DNA from: Streptomyces sp. Je 1-332
GTDB lineage: Bacteria > Actinomycetota > Actinomycetes > Streptomycetales > Streptomycetaceae
Length of the DNA stretch: 64,000 nucleotides
NCBI RefSeq assembly: GCF_040730185.1
Contig: NZ_CP160402.1
Location: 6,138,001 to 6,202,000, forward strand
Direction of reading: 5' to 3'
The notes beneath the pieces are model-generated. The model saw only the letters and a list, made by a program, of their open reading frames with translations. It searched no databases and was not told where the DNA came from. Below are positions 35,066-44,376 of the stretch, piece by piece. The translations under genes and the position numbers were made by a program. The first letter of the stretch is position 1; each line of letters opens with the position of its first letter.

Positions 35066-35300
35066 CTGACGTCGGGCTCCCCTCGCGACTGTCACGGTCA
35101 TGCGACAGCGTGGCCGCTGCGCGGGCCGTCGTCGACCTCGCGGTTACTCGTTCCCGCGGGCCGCGAGTTGATCATGACTTGCGCGTCCTCAACGAGATGC
35201 CGGTCGCCCGGCGGCCCGCCACGCGCGCGTGCCGTCCGCTGCACGTGCGGTCCGGCCGGGAGGGGGTCCCGTGACCGACACACCGTCCACGCCCGAGCCA
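35066..35300. other. intergenic, nothing recognised
   Basis: No supported gene, tRNA or hairpin of note. It precedes the transporter remnant. Confidence 0.5.
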
Positions 35301-35443
35301 TCAGATGAAGGGGCCGAGTGAACCGCCCACCTGTTGCGTCACGTTGAGCAGTCCTGAGCCGCGCCCGCTTCGTGTTGGGCCACCCCGGAGACGGGCGTCA
35401 GTGTCGGGGGCACGAAGTTCAGGCCCATGCCGAAGCCGGGGAG
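35301..35443 (-). pseudogene. remnant of DHA2-type MFS exporter (frameshifted C-terminal fragment)
   Basis: On the minus strand one frame reads LPGFGMGLNFVPPTLTPVSG followed by VAQHEAGAAQD (about 35443-35350). A second frame then continues GSGLLNVTQQVGGSLGPFI to a stop at 35301. Together these match the conserved GLGMGL...VSGVAPHEAGLASGLLNTSQQVGG region of 14-TM drug exporters, broken by one frameshift. The rest of the gene is gone: no start, no other transmembrane segments, and the next gene's promoter lies just beyond. I regard it as a decayed efflux gene. Confidence 0.78.
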
Positions 35444-35520
35444 ACGGCTTCGGCCGAAACGGTGTCGCATTCGTGAAGCACGATCCTGGGCCTGGGTGTC
35501 GCCGGTGGACTGGGGCGGCG

Positions 35521-35526
35521 TAGGCT
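35521..35526 (+). promoter_or_regulatory. -10 hexamer, leaderless-type (rnhB)
   Basis: TAGGCT ends 9 nt before the ATG at 35536; no Shine-Dalgarno sequence. Confidence 0.5.
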
Positions 35527-35535
35527 GATGACGCC

Positions 35536-36237
35536 ATGCCGTACGAACCACCCACCCACACCGTCGAGCGCTCCCTTCGCGCTACCACCGGAGCGAAAAT
35601 CGTTGCCGGAGTCGACGAAGTCGGGCGCGGCGCGTGGGCGGGACCGGTCACCGTATGTGCGGCGATCACCGGACTGCGCAGGCCGCCCGAAGGACTCACC
35701 GATTCCAAGCTGATCACTCCCAAGCGGCGCACCCTGCTCGCCGGGGTGCTGGAGAGCTGGGTCACGGCCTATGCCCTCGGACACTCCTCGCCGGAGGAGA
35801 TCGACGACGTGGGGATGACCGCCGCACTGCGGCTCGCCGCCGTACGCGCCCTTGAGGCGCTCCCGGTGCGCCCGGAGGTGGTGATTCTCGATGGGAAGCA
35901 CGACTATCTCGGGACTCCCTGGCAGGTTCGTACGGTGATCAAGGGCGACCAGTCCTGTGTGGCCGTCGCCGCGGCGTCGGTGATCGCCAAGGTTCGGCGC
36001 GACAAAATGATGGCCGAACTGGGTATCGAACATGCAGACTTCGGTTTTGCGGCCAACGCCGGCTATCCGTCGCCGGTGCACAAGGCCGCGCTGGCGGAGC
36101 GGGGGCCCACCCCGTACCACCGGATGTCGTGGGCGTATCTTGATGCGCTGCCCCAGTGGCGGCACCTCAAGAAGGCCCGCAGCTGGGCGGATGGAAGCGT
36201 TCCGGAAATCGAGGGCCAGCTCGGCTTCGATTTCTGA
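35536..36237 (+). CDS. rnhB: ribonuclease HII
   Basis: A 233-residue RNase HII, which removes ribonucleotides and RNA primers from DNA. The catalytic acids are in [16 protein letters not shown] (Asp-Glu), [12 protein letters not shown] (Asp) and further downstream. Conserved [12 protein letters not shown] and [12 protein letters not shown] are present. Length is standard. Same location relative to whiH/hrdB as in other Streptomyces. Confidence 0.96.
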   Translation: MPYEPPTHTVERSLRATTGAKIVAGVDEVGRGAWAGPVTVCAAITGLRRPPEGLTDSKLITPKRRTLLAGVLESWVTAYALGHSSPEEIDDVGMTAALRLAAVRALEALPVRPEVVILDGKHDYLGTPWQVRTVIKGDQSCVAVAAASVIAKVRRDKMMAELGIEHADFGFAANAGYPSPVHKAALAERGPTPYHRMSWAYLDALPQWRHLKKARSWADGSVPEIEGQLGFDF

Positions 36238-36314
36238 CGCTTCCGGCAGTTCAACTCGCACTCATGTGCCACCCGCTGATGCCTCGCGCACCGGCGTTTG
36301 ATAGACAACTACGC

Positions 36315-36989
36315 ATGCCTCTCAGTCCCGAGGAGCCTCAGATTCACGAGAGTGCCCAGGGTCCCCGCGTGACCCCGGCCAGTGGCCGCATCACGCCGAC
36401 CCCCCGCCCCGTACCCGGCCCGCGTCCCGCGGCTGCGCCCCGTCCAGGCCGACCGGGTCCCGCCCGGCCGACGCCGCCGGCCCAGCGCACGTCGCATGAG
36501 CCGGCCGTCAAGCCAGGGCCGTCCGCCCCGGCTGCTTCCGGATCTTCCGCCGCTCCCGTCGGTCCCCCCGCGGGGCCCGCCACGGACGTCGGTACTTCGG
36601 TTCCGCAGATCCAGCTGATCCCTGCTTCCGCCGAGGGGGCGCTCGACGCCGCCGAGGAAGCCGTTGACCTGCTGCTCGACTCGGGCCGCGCTCCGGGTGA
36701 GGTGCTGGTGGTCACCACCGGCGACCCGCACCCGTGGGCCACGCACGAGCTGTCGTTCGGCGAGGCCTCCTACTGGGCCCAGCACGATGCGGGCGACGAC
36801 GTCTTCTACGCCGACGCCGCCGCCCTGGACCGTGCCGTGTCCCGCCCCGTGGTCGTCGTCGCCATCAACGGCGGCGGCGAGGAGACCGCGGTCGGCGCGC
36901 TGCCGACGGCGCTCGCCCGAGCCGGAACCCTGCTGATCGTCTGCGGTGACCCGCAGCGGATCAACGCGACGCTGGGCGCGGGCGTCTGA
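36315..36989 (+). CDS. conserved hypothetical with Pro-rich N-terminus and helicase-tail-like C-terminus
   Basis: A 224-residue protein. Residues ~1-95 are Pro/Ala/Arg-rich and probably disordered. Residues ~97-224 form an alpha/beta domain (PQIQLIPASAEGALDAAEEA, GEVLVVTTGDPHPWATHEL, SRPVVVVAINGG, AGTLLIVCGDPQRIN). The order of strands is reminiscent of the C-terminal part of superfamily-1 helicases (the LYVALTRA...LLVVGDP region), but no ATPase motif is present. Function unknown; a decayed or repurposed helicase domain is a guess. Start ATG 36315 lies 7 nt after TAGACA, a weak -10. Confidence 0.7.
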   Translation: MPLSPEEPQIHESAQGPRVTPASGRITPTPRPVPGPRPAAAPRPGRPGPARPTPPAQRTSHEPAVKPGPSAPAASGSSAAPVGPPAGPATDVGTSVPQIQLIPASAEGALDAAEEAVDLLLDSGRAPGEVLVVTTGDPHPWATHELSFGEASYWAQHDAGDDVFYADAAALDRAVSRPVVVVAINGGGEETAVGALPTALARAGTLLIVCGDPQRINATLGAGV

Positions 36990-37108
36990 CGTTCGCTGTC
37001 CGACATCCGCGTTCCGGTTTCGGCTGCCTGACTTCGCGGTCGGGTGGACGGAGCCGGGCGTGGAGCGGCCGGTGTCCGTGGCATGGCCGGGTGAGCTTCG
37101 CACCGTGT

Positions 37109-37179
37109 GCGTCGCGTACCGCGCGACGCGAGCGGTGAGTGCGCTCCGGTCCATGCCTGTGGCCCCGCCTCGCGGCGGG
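37109..37179. terminator. two small hairpins between convergent genes
   Basis: GCGTCGCG/CGCGACGC with a 5-nt loop (37109-37129) and CCCGCC/GGCGGG with a 4-nt loop (37164-37179). Confidence 0.5.
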
Positions 37180-37195
37180 TGGTGCGGCGGACGCC

Positions 37196-37834
37196 TCAGC
37201 GTGCCGCCGCTCGGCGCAGCACGTCTGAAGCGGCGCCGCCGGTGCGCGGTGGCGGCGGATCGGTGTCGGCGAACGCCTCCGGCTTCGAGCCGGTGCTGGG
37301 CCGGCGCCCGCCGCGGCCCTCGCCGAGCACCTGCCAGCCGTCACGCGTCAGCGTGATGTAGGCGCCGCACCGCAGCCCGTGCAGCGTGCAGGCGTCCCGC
37401 AGTCCCCACATCCACGCCCCGTCCTCCGGTGTCCAACGCGCGTCACCGTCACGGCAGTAGAGCAGGACAGCGGTGCGCACCGGAGTGCGCCGGCGCAGAT
37501 CGTGCGGGATGACCCGACGCAGCTGCGCGAGCAGCGCGTTACGGAAGACCCAGCCGTCCGCCGCGCTCGGCCGCCGGGTGAACGACGCGCTCGCCCGCAG
37601 CCGTTCCTCCGGATCGAGGACAGCGACGACGGCTGTCGTGGGCGTCGGACGATGCCGGGCGTGCAGGCCGCTGACGACCTCACGCGGATTGCGCAGCAAG
37701 GGAATTCCCGCGGCTGACCACTCCGCGGGCTCGAGCATCCGGGCCAGTCGGTTGGCGGAATCGGCGGACATCTCGGCCGGCGTCGAAGACTCCGACATCG
37801 ATGCCGCAGCGGACGGAGCGAATCCGAAGGTCAC
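37196..37834 (-). CDS. conserved hypothetical protein (212 aa)
   Basis: Probable start GTG 37834 behind AAGGGAGG; longer in-frame versions (to 38137) read into an upstream gap and look non-coding. The protein has a Ser/Ala-rich first ~40 residues, then ANRLARMLEPAEWSAAGIPL, TTAVVAVLDPEERLRASASF, RTAVLLYCRDGDARWTPEDG and LRDACTLHGLRCGAYITLTR. The C-terminal 40 residues are Arg/Pro-rich. It has no signal peptide or membrane helix. I recall similar streptomycete proteins beside recQ but do not know a function. Downstream of recQ on the same strand. Confidence 0.65.
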   Translation of the reverse strand: MTFGFAPSAAASMSESSTPAEMSADSANRLARMLEPAEWSAAGIPLLRNPREVVSGLHARHRPTPTTAVVAVLDPEERLRASASFTRRPSAADGWVFRNALLAQLRRVIPHDLRRRTPVRTAVLLYCRDGDARWTPEDGAWMWGLRDACTLHGLRCGAYITLTRDGWQVLGEGRGGRRPSTGSKPEAFADTDPPPPRTGGAASDVLRRAAAR

Positions 37835-38048
37835 GGTCCTCCCTTCGGCTACGCGCCCAGAGGGCGGGGTCGGGCTGGGGGAGCGCACCGCGGCACAGTC
37901 CTGCCGGGCCACGGGGAGCCGCGCGGGGAGCGATACCAATTCTTCCCGTCGGACTGCCTTGCGGCAACGAGCAATTGGGACCGCCGACCGGTATCTGGTG
38001 ATGCGTCTCCTATATACCTGCCCAGTGCGCGCCGCCTTGACGCTTGTG

Positions 38049-40238
38049 TCAGCCCTGTACAGCCAGGACCAGTGGCAACACCCCCTGGGCTCCGGCTCGG
38101 CGGAGCATGCGCGCGGCCACCGCCAGGGTCCAGCCACTGTCCGTCAGATCGTCGACGAGCAGCACGGGGCCGTCCGCTTCCCGGAGCGCCGCGCCGAGCT
38201 CGGGGGGCAGGGTCAACGTCCCGTCGAGAGCACGCAGCCGCTGGGCGCTGTTGGTCCGCGGCACATGGGCCGTGTCGGTTCCGGGGGCGTACTCGATGGT
38301 CCCGAGGAGCGGGAGGCGTCCGACCTCGGCGATCCGTGCACCCAGCGACTGGATCAGCTGGGGCCTGGTGTGCGAGGACATGGTCACGACGCCGGCCGGC
38401 CGATGCTGGGCGTCTGCGCTGCCCGAGGCCCAGCCGCCGGGCCCCTTCGCCCAGTCGGCGAGGACGCCGACCACGGCCTTCGCCACGTCGTCGGGAACCG
38501 GCCCGTCAGGGGCCTGCGGGGAGAGCATCGGCCTGAGCCGGTTGCCCCACCCGATGTCCGAGAGCCGTCCCAACGCCCGGCCCTGGGAGGCCTGTTCCCC
38601 GGCGGGGATACGTCCCTTGAGGTCGACGCCGACCGCGGCGAGGCCCGTCGGCCACATCTTGCGGGGTTCGACATCCACGCCCGCGCGGACCAATTCGCCC
38701 TTCGCCGTGTCGAGCGCCCCGGAGGAGACGGCGTCGGTGAAACGGGCTCCCGCGCAGTTGTCGCAGCGCCCGCAGGGGGCGGCCGCCTCGTCGTCCAGCT
38801 GCCGCCGCAGGAACTCCATGCGGCAGCCGGGCGTGGTGGCGTAATCACGCATCGCCTGCTGTTCCGTCTGCCGCTGCTTGGCGACCCAGGCGTAGCGCTC
38901 GGCGTCGTACGCCCACGGCATCCCCGTGGAGGTCCAGCCGCCCTTGACGCGCCGGACCGCGCCGTCCACGTCGAGGACCTTGAGCATCGTCTCGAGACGT
39001 GACCGGCGCAGCTCGACCAGGGGCTCCAGGGCCGGCAGCGACAGGGGCCTGCCCGCCTGCGCCAGCACGTCGAGCGTGCGCCGCACCTGCTCCTCGGGCG
39101 GGAAGGCGAGCGAGGCGAAGTAGTTCCAGATCGCCTCGTCCTCCTTGCCCGGAAGGAGCAGCACCTCCGCGTGGTCGACACCGCGGCCCGCGCGACCGAC
39201 CTGCTGGTAGTACGCGATCGGGGACGAGGGGGAGCCGAGGTGCACCACGAAACCGAGGTCCGGCTTGTCGAAGCCCATCCCCAGGGCGGAGGTGGCGACC
39301 AGGGCCTTCACGCGGTTGGCGAGCAGATCCTCCTCGGCCTGCTGGCGGTCCGCGTTCTCCGTCTTTCCGGTGTAGGAGGTGACGGTGTGCCCGCACTGCC
39401 GCAAGAAGGCGGTGATCTCCTCGGCCGCGGCGACGGTGAGCGTATAGATGATTCCCGAGCCCGGCAGCTCGTCCAGGTGGTCGGCGAGCCAGGCCAACCG
39501 GTGCGCGGCGTTGGGAAGTTGGAGAACGCTCAGGCTCAGGCTCTCCCGGTCGAGGGGCCCGCGCAGCACGAGCGCGTCCGAGCTGCCGCCGGTGCCCAGC
39601 TGTTCGGCCACGTCGGCCGTCACGCGCGCGTTGGCTGTCGCGGTGGTGGCCAGGACGGGGACGCCCGGCGGCAGGTCGGCGAGCATCGTGCGCAACCGTC
39701 GGTAGTCGGGCCGGAAGTCATGGCCCCAGTCCGAGATGCAGTGCGCCTCGTCGACCACGAGCAGGCCGGTCGCCGCGGCGAGCTTGGGCAGGACCTGGTC
39801 GCGGAAGTCCGGGTTGTTCAGGCGCTCCGGGCTGACCAGGAGGACGTCCACGTCACCGGAAGCCACCTCGGCCTGGATGGTCTCCCACTCCTCCGTGTTG
39901 GAGGAATTGATCGTGCGGGCGCGGATTCCGGCTCGCGCCGCGGACTCCACCTGGTTGCGCATGAGCGCGAGCAGCGGGGAGACGATCACGGTGGGGCCGC
40001 TGCCCCGCTCCCGCAGCAGTGCGGTCGCCACGAAGTACACGGCGGACTTGCCCCAGCCCGTGCGCTGCACGACCAGGGCCCGGCGCTTGTCGGCGACGAG
40101 CGCTTCGATCGCGCGCCACTGGTCCTCGCGCAGCCGCGGACCGTCTGCCGGTGGCGCCTCGCCGCTTGCGGGCGCGGGGCCGCCGACGAGGCGGGCGAGT
40201 ACGGCATCGGCCGCCGTGCGCAGATCTTCGTTGCTCAT
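38049..40238 (-). CDS. RecQ-type DNA helicase fused to a C-terminal phosphoribosyltransferase-like domain
   Basis: A 729-residue protein. Residues ~30-360 are the RecQ helicase core: [24 protein letters not shown] (motif I), [20 protein letters not shown] (DEAH), [11 protein letters not shown], and [19 protein letters not shown] with [11 protein letters not shown] (motifs V/VI). The zinc-binding cysteines follow ([16 protein letters not shown]). The last ~120 residues include the PRTase-type motif [20 protein letters not shown], resembling the phosphoribosyl-pyrophosphate loop. RecQ-PRTase fusions are known in actinobacteria; the role of the PRTase part is unknown. ATG 40238 is the likely start, with a TTG 12 nt earlier as alternative. 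Confidence 0.9.
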   Translation of the reverse strand: MSNEDLRTAADAVLARLVGGPAPASGEAPPADGPRLREDQWRAIEALVADKRRALVVQRTGWGKSAVYFVATALLRERGSGPTVIVSPLLALMRNQVESAARAGIRARTINSSNTEEWETIQAEVASGDVDVLLVSPERLNNPDFRDQVLPKLAAATGLLVVDEAHCISDWGHDFRPDYRRLRTMLADLPPGVPVLATTATANARVTADVAEQLGTGGSSDALVLRGPLDRESLSLSVLQLPNAAHRLAWLADHLDELPGSGIIYTLTVAAAEEITAFLRQCGHTVTSYTGKTENADRQQAEEDLLANRVKALVATSALGMGFDKPDLGFVVHLGSPSSPIAYYQQVGRAGRGVDHAEVLLLPGKEDEAIWNYFASLAFPPEEQVRRTLDVLAQAGRPLSLPALEPLVELRRSRLETMLKVLDVDGAVRRVKGGWTSTGMPWAYDAERYAWVAKQRQTEQQAMRDYATTPGCRMEFLRRQLDDEAAAPCGRCDNCAGARFTDAVSSGALDTAKGELVRAGVDVEPRKMWPTGLAAVGVDLKGRIPAGEQASQGRALGRLSDIGWGNRLRPMLSPQAPDGPVPDDVAKAVVGVLADWAKGPGGWASGSADAQHRPAGVVTMSSHTRPQLIQSLGARIAEVGRLPLLGTIEYAPGTDTAHVPRTNSAQRLRALDGTLTLPPELGAALREADGPVLLVDDLTDSGWTLAVAARMLRRAGAQGVLPLVLAVQG

Positions 40239-40288
40239 GCCCCCATGCAACCCGATGGGTCTGACATTAGGCGAACGAGCCCGCCGAG

Positions 40289-40332
40289 CTGTGGATAACT
40301 CTTGGCGTGCCCCTGACCGCAGTTATCCACAG
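40289..40332. promoter_or_regulatory. two perfect DnaA-box 9-mers in inverted orientation
   Basis: TGTGGATAA (40290-40298) and TTATCCACA (40323-40331) are perfect DnaA boxes. They form a 12-bp perfect inverted repeat, CTGTGGATAACT / AGTTATCCACAG, with a 20-nt spacer, in the divergent recQ / DUF4192 gap. Confidence 0.7.
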
Positions 40333-40371
40333 GGCAAACCGGAATCTGGTGATCCGCGGGAGAGTCGCGGC

Positions 40372-41787
40372 ATGACGAATCACAGCGAACAAAACGACCC
40401 GATCGAATCGACCGACCCGCACCACGCGACCAGCTCCGCCCGCTCGACCGACTCCACACACTCGACCAGCTCCACCCACGCGATGAGCTCCGTCGACGAG
40501 ACGATGGTGACCTTGCGCACCCCGGCCGAACTCGCGGACGCCCTGCCGTACTTGCTCGGGTTCAAGCCCGAGGAGAGCGTCGTCCTCATCGCCTTGCACG
40601 GCGAGCACGGCAGGTTCGGCGGGCGGGTGCGCCTCGGCATTCCCGGCCGCGAGGAGGACTGGCCCCCCATCGCCGAGCAGCTCGCCCAGTGCCTGGTGGG
40701 CGGGTGTGAGCGGCGCGGCGCCCGGCCCGACGGCATCGTGGCGTTCCTGTGCGCGGAACCGGTCGGCGCCGAATCCGGCCGGCAGGTCATGGAGCGCCTG
40801 CGACCGCTGGCGCAGGTGATCCGCACCGCCTGCGGAAGCCTCGACGTCCCCGTGTTCGAGGTCGTATGCATCTCCGCGGGCAGCTTTTGGACCTACTGCT
40901 GTCCGAACGCGCAGTGCTGCCCGCCGGAGGGCGTGCCTCTGTTGCGCCCCGGCACATCGGTCCTGGCCGCGGCCACGGCCTACGCCGGCGTCCAAGTGGG
41001 CATCACACCAAGGGAGATGAGGGCGCGTCTGGCCCCGTGGGAATCCGCCGCCGCGGTGGACCAGGAGGCCGCACTCGACGCGGCGGGCATGGCGATCGTG
41101 CACCGGATCCTGGAGAAGGACGGGCACACCGGGGTCGCCGCCGACACGCTTGACCTGGCCCGCAGGATCATGGCGCGCATGGTTTCCGCGCCGGTGGTCA
41201 GCGACAGGCTGGAGGCGGACCTCCAGGACGACGACCTCCTTGCGCACGACGAGGCCGCGGCGCTGATCCTCGGTCTCCAGGACCGGACGACGCGCGATCG
41301 GGCCGCGGAGTGGATGGAAGGCGACGTCGGAGCGCCGGCTCTTCGCCTCTGGCGGGCCCTGGCCCGTCGCTGCGTCGGCGCCTACGCGGAACACGCCGCG
41401 GCGCCGCTGTCGCTCGCGGGCTGGGTGGCGTGGTCCCTCGGTGACACCACGGAGGGGCAGGAAGCCCTGGGCATGGCGCTGTGTGCCGATCCGAGTTACA
41501 CCTTCGCGCAGCTGCTGCATCATGCCTGCACCGGAGATCTGGACCCCGAGCCGATCCGCCGCTGCCTGCGCAGGGAGGGAACCGGCCGTGGGGCGAAGGG
41601 GGTGCAGACCGAACTGCCCCTCTCCGTGGCGCCCTCGGACCCGGTGGATGAGCCGGTGGGCGTCGCCCGACGACGCCGCCCCGCACGCCCGAAGAACGGC
41701 CCTGGCGCACGGGCCACCGGCAGGCCGAACACAGGGCCTCAGAGCCGCCGTCACACGATCCGGCGCGCAGCGAGGAAAGACACGTGA
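40372..41787 (+). CDS. DUF4192 protein
   Basis: A 471-residue protein. After a Ser/Thr/His-rich N-terminus (~35 residues) comes the DUF4192 start MVTLRTPAELADALPYLLGF and KPEESVVLIALHG. Later landmarks are FWTYCCPNAQCCPPEGVPL and the C-terminal helical repeat PLSLAGWVAWSLGDTTEGQE with YTFAQLLHHACTGDLDPEPI. The final ~70 residues are Arg/Pro-rich. The family is common in actinobacteria and has no assigned function. The gene is divergent from recQ, with DnaA-box-like sites between. Confidence 0.85.
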   Translation: MTNHSEQNDPIESTDPHHATSSARSTDSTHSTSSTHAMSSVDETMVTLRTPAELADALPYLLGFKPEESVVLIALHGEHGRFGGRVRLGIPGREEDWPPIAEQLAQCLVGGCERRGARPDGIVAFLCAEPVGAESGRQVMERLRPLAQVIRTACGSLDVPVFEVVCISAGSFWTYCCPNAQCCPPEGVPLLRPGTSVLAAATAYAGVQVGITPREMRARLAPWESAAAVDQEAALDAAGMAIVHRILEKDGHTGVAADTLDLARRIMARMVSAPVVSDRLEADLQDDDLLAHDEAAALILGLQDRTTRDRAAEWMEGDVGAPALRLWRALARRCVGAYAEHAAAPLSLAGWVAWSLGDTTEGQEALGMALCADPSYTFAQLLHHACTGDLDPEPIRRCLRREGTGRGAKGVQTELPLSVAPSDPVDEPVGVARRRRPARPKNGPGARATGRPNTGPQSRRHTIRRAARKDT

Positions 41788-42069
41788 TCGAGCGACACGT
41801 GAACAAGCGACGCCTGATGAAAAGCCTCCTGAACGCGGTCGGTCAGCTCTGGGGGGCGGGAGTCAGGCGGGGGCCGTTCGGGCGGCGGTGCGCGGAAGGC
41901 CGGGGCCGGGCGAGTGGCATTCCCTGCTATAGGCGTGACTCGGGGCGGGGCGGGTCCGTTCACCTGAGTGGCGGTACCTGCGCCTGGGAGGGCACCCCCG
42001 CCCGGGTCGATCCGCCACCGTACGATCTCCGACTTCCCGTAGCGCGGACAGCGCAGAAGAGGCCATCTC

Positions 42070-44130
42070 ATGCCCCTGCCCGCCCCGTCCCCCGTCTCCG
42101 GCAGAGAGGGACTGCAGAGGCCCGCGCCGGGCTCACCGCCACCTCCCGGCGGATCCACGCAGGCTCACGGAGCGCGTCGCCTCGCGCAGCTGCCGCCCGC
42201 GCACGCCACGCTGATCTGCGTCGCCATGCCCGCTCTCGCGATCTCGACGGACCAGGGGCAGTTGACCGGCCTCGGACTCGAGGGTTTCTATCGCGCGGGG
42301 CGCAGGCTGCTGTCCCGCTGTCAGCTACGAGTGGCGGGGCGCGAGCCGGTCGCCGTGCAAGCACGGATGATGGCGGCCGACCATGCCCGCTTCGTGGCGA
42401 CGCTGCGTCCCTCCGCGGACGGCGGCCCGGACCCAGACGTGATCGTGGAACGCACCCGGTACGCGGACGGTACGGAGCGGATCACCCTGCGCAGTGCAGC
42501 CGTCCGGCACCGGCGGCTGCCCGTGGAAGTCTCGCTCGGCACGGATCTGGCCGAGCTCGGGGCGGTCGCCTCCGGCAACACCGGTCCCGAACTGCCGGCC
42601 AGCGTCCACGACTCCGGAATGCGTTGGTCCTCGCCGGCGGGCACCTGTGTGGTCACCGCGCACCCGGCGCCCGCGGACGCGCTGGCCTCGGCGGGGCTGT
42701 TGCGCTGGGAGGTGGAACTGCCGCCGGGCGGCACCTGGAGCCTGGAACTGCGGGTGCGTCCCGAAGGTGTGGGCCCGGTCAGAGCGGTCGGGCACGGGGC
42801 TTCGCGTGTCCTCGCCGCGGCGCGGGCCGCGGGCGACGATCCCAGGGCCCGAGCGCTGTTGGACCGATCCGTGGAGGATCTTCAGGCGCTGCTGCTGCGG
42901 GACCCCGCGCATCCAACCGACGTACACCTGGCCGCGGGGGCGCCATGGCGTTGCGGGCTCGCCCCGGCCGAGGCGTTGGCTGCCGCCCGGATGGCCCTGC
43001 CGCTCGGCACCCGGATCGCCGTGGGGACGCTGCGTACGCTGGCCCGCCGCCAACTCACGGGCAAGGGGCCTCGGGTGGGCATGATCCCAGGGCCGCTGCG
43101 GAACGCGGGCCCGCATCTTCCGCCAGGCTGCACGGGGGTCGAGGCGACGCTGCTCTTCCCGGTGCTGCTGGCGGAGGCTTGGCGCTGGGGGCTGGCGGCG
43201 CAGGACACGGAGGAGTTGCTGCCGGCGGCCGAGCGGTGCCTGCGGTGGTTGCTTGCCGCGGCGGGCGACGGAGGGTGCCTGCCGGACCCGTATCCGGGTG
43301 GGCCCGCGCGTTGCGAGACCCAGGCCCATGCTCACCGGGCGGCGGTGCTCGGCGCCGACCTGCTCGACGCGCACGACCGTCCGGGCGGTGCCGAGCTGCG
43401 GCAGTGGGCGGAGCGCCTGCGGGGCACGTTCCGGGAGGACTTCTGGGTGGAGGACAGGGCGGGTGGCAGGCCCGCCGCGGCCTGTCTGGCCGACGGGCGC
43501 CCAGTGCCCCTCCTCACCGGAGGAGCCGCGCACCTCCTGGACACGGGTCTGCTCGGGGCGGGCGGGCTCGCGCCAGGACTGCTGGACAAGGTGCGCACCG
43601 AGCAGCTCGCCCGGCTTCTGGGCGGCCCCGCCATGGACTCGGGATGGGGGCTGCGGAGCCTGGGCGTCAAGGAAGCCGCGTACAACCCTTTCGGACATCG
43701 CGGCGGGGCGGTCCGTGTCCATGAGACCGCGGTCGCCGTCGCGGGTCTGGCCGCCGCGGGCTACGAGAAGGAGGCGAGCGCGTTGTTGCGGGGAGTGATG
43801 GGGGCGGCCGAGTCGTTCGGCTGTCGGCTGCCTGAGATGTACGCGGGGGAGCAGCGGACGGAGGGTGGCGCGCCGTTGCCGCACCCCGCTGCCTGCCGCC
43901 CGGCGGCCACCGCAGCGGCCGCTGGTGTGCACATCCTCACGGCGCTCGCCGGGATCCGGCCCGACGCCCCGTCGGGCACGGTCACGCTGCGCCCCGTCCG
44001 CAGCGCACCCCTGGGGGAGCTGGAGCTGGCGGCGCTGCGTGTCGCGGGCGCCCCGTTCTCCGTGCGCGTCAGCAGGCTCGGCCTCGCCATGGTCGAGGAG
44101 GCGGCCGAGGGACTGCAGCTGGGAGTGTGA
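42070..44130 (+). CDS. glycogen-debranching N-terminal-domain / amylo-alpha-glucosidase-like protein
   Basis: A 686-residue protein. After a Pro-rich leader (~45 residues) it has the debranching-enzyme N-terminal beta domain (ISTDQGQLTGLGLEGFYRAG, LSRCQLRVAGREPVAVQARM), then an (alpha/alpha)6-like domain (PWRCGLAPAEALAAARMALP, RNAGPHLPPGCTGVEATLLF, PAMDSGWGLRSLGVKEAAYN, VHETAVAVAGLAAAGYEKEA). This is the layout of GDE/GH63-like putative glucosidases. I cannot confirm catalytic acids, so activity on glycogen or oligosaccharides is an inference. ATG 42070 has AAGAGG 7 nt upstream. Confidence 0.8.
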   Translation: MPLPAPSPVSGREGLQRPAPGSPPPPGGSTQAHGARRLAQLPPAHATLICVAMPALAISTDQGQLTGLGLEGFYRAGRRLLSRCQLRVAGREPVAVQARMMAADHARFVATLRPSADGGPDPDVIVERTRYADGTERITLRSAAVRHRRLPVEVSLGTDLAELGAVASGNTGPELPASVHDSGMRWSSPAGTCVVTAHPAPADALASAGLLRWEVELPPGGTWSLELRVRPEGVGPVRAVGHGASRVLAAARAAGDDPRARALLDRSVEDLQALLLRDPAHPTDVHLAAGAPWRCGLAPAEALAAARMALPLGTRIAVGTLRTLARRQLTGKGPRVGMIPGPLRNAGPHLPPGCTGVEATLLFPVLLAEAWRWGLAAQDTEELLPAAERCLRWLLAAAGDGGCLPDPYPGGPARCETQAHAHRAAVLGADLLDAHDRPGGAELRQWAERLRGTFREDFWVEDRAGGRPAAACLADGRPVPLLTGGAAHLLDTGLLGAGGLAPGLLDKVRTEQLARLLGGPAMDSGWGLRSLGVKEAAYNPFGHRGGAVRVHETAVAVAGLAAAGYEKEASALLRGVMGAAESFGCRLPEMYAGEQRTEGGAPLPHPAACRPAATAAAAGVHILTALAGIRPDAPSGTVTLRPVRSAPLGELELAALRVAGAPFSVRVSRLGLAMVEEAAEGLQLGV

Positions 44131-44376
44131 CTGACGGGGGAGGCGCGTAGGGGAGGTGCGTACGTAGAAAGGCCACGTAGGGAGACCACGGAGGGGGAGG
44201 CCCGCGGAGGAGGGGCGTACGGAGGGAGGGCCTGTGGTGGGTGCGGCTCGGCTGCGGTGGGCGTGGCCGAGCGCGACCCCGGCGTGGCTTGAAGATGGCG
44301 TGAGGGCCGGGTAATCCGACCGGTATCGGATGCCGGAGGAGCTGTTTATCGTCAGGCAGACGACTATGATCGCGGC
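44131..44376 (+). other. G-rich intergenic stretch
   Basis: Many GGG-GGGGG runs on the plus strand, including four runs within about 44212-44242 that could form a G-quadruplex. No gene seen. Confidence 0.4.
44365..44370 (+). promoter_or_regulatory. -10 hexamer, leaderless-type (Nudix gene)
   Basis: TATGAT ends 6 nt before the ATG at 44377; no Shine-Dalgarno sequence. Confidence 0.6.

Noticed and set aside
37835..38137. N-terminal extension of the 37196-37834 protein
   Set aside because: Arg/Cys-rich shadow sequence; a good GTG with AAGGGAGG sits at 37834.
41784..43724. 646-codon frame overlapping the debranching-like gene
   Set aside because: Gly/Arg-rich shadow in another frame; the 42070-44130 frame has the conserved domain and a ribosome-binding site.
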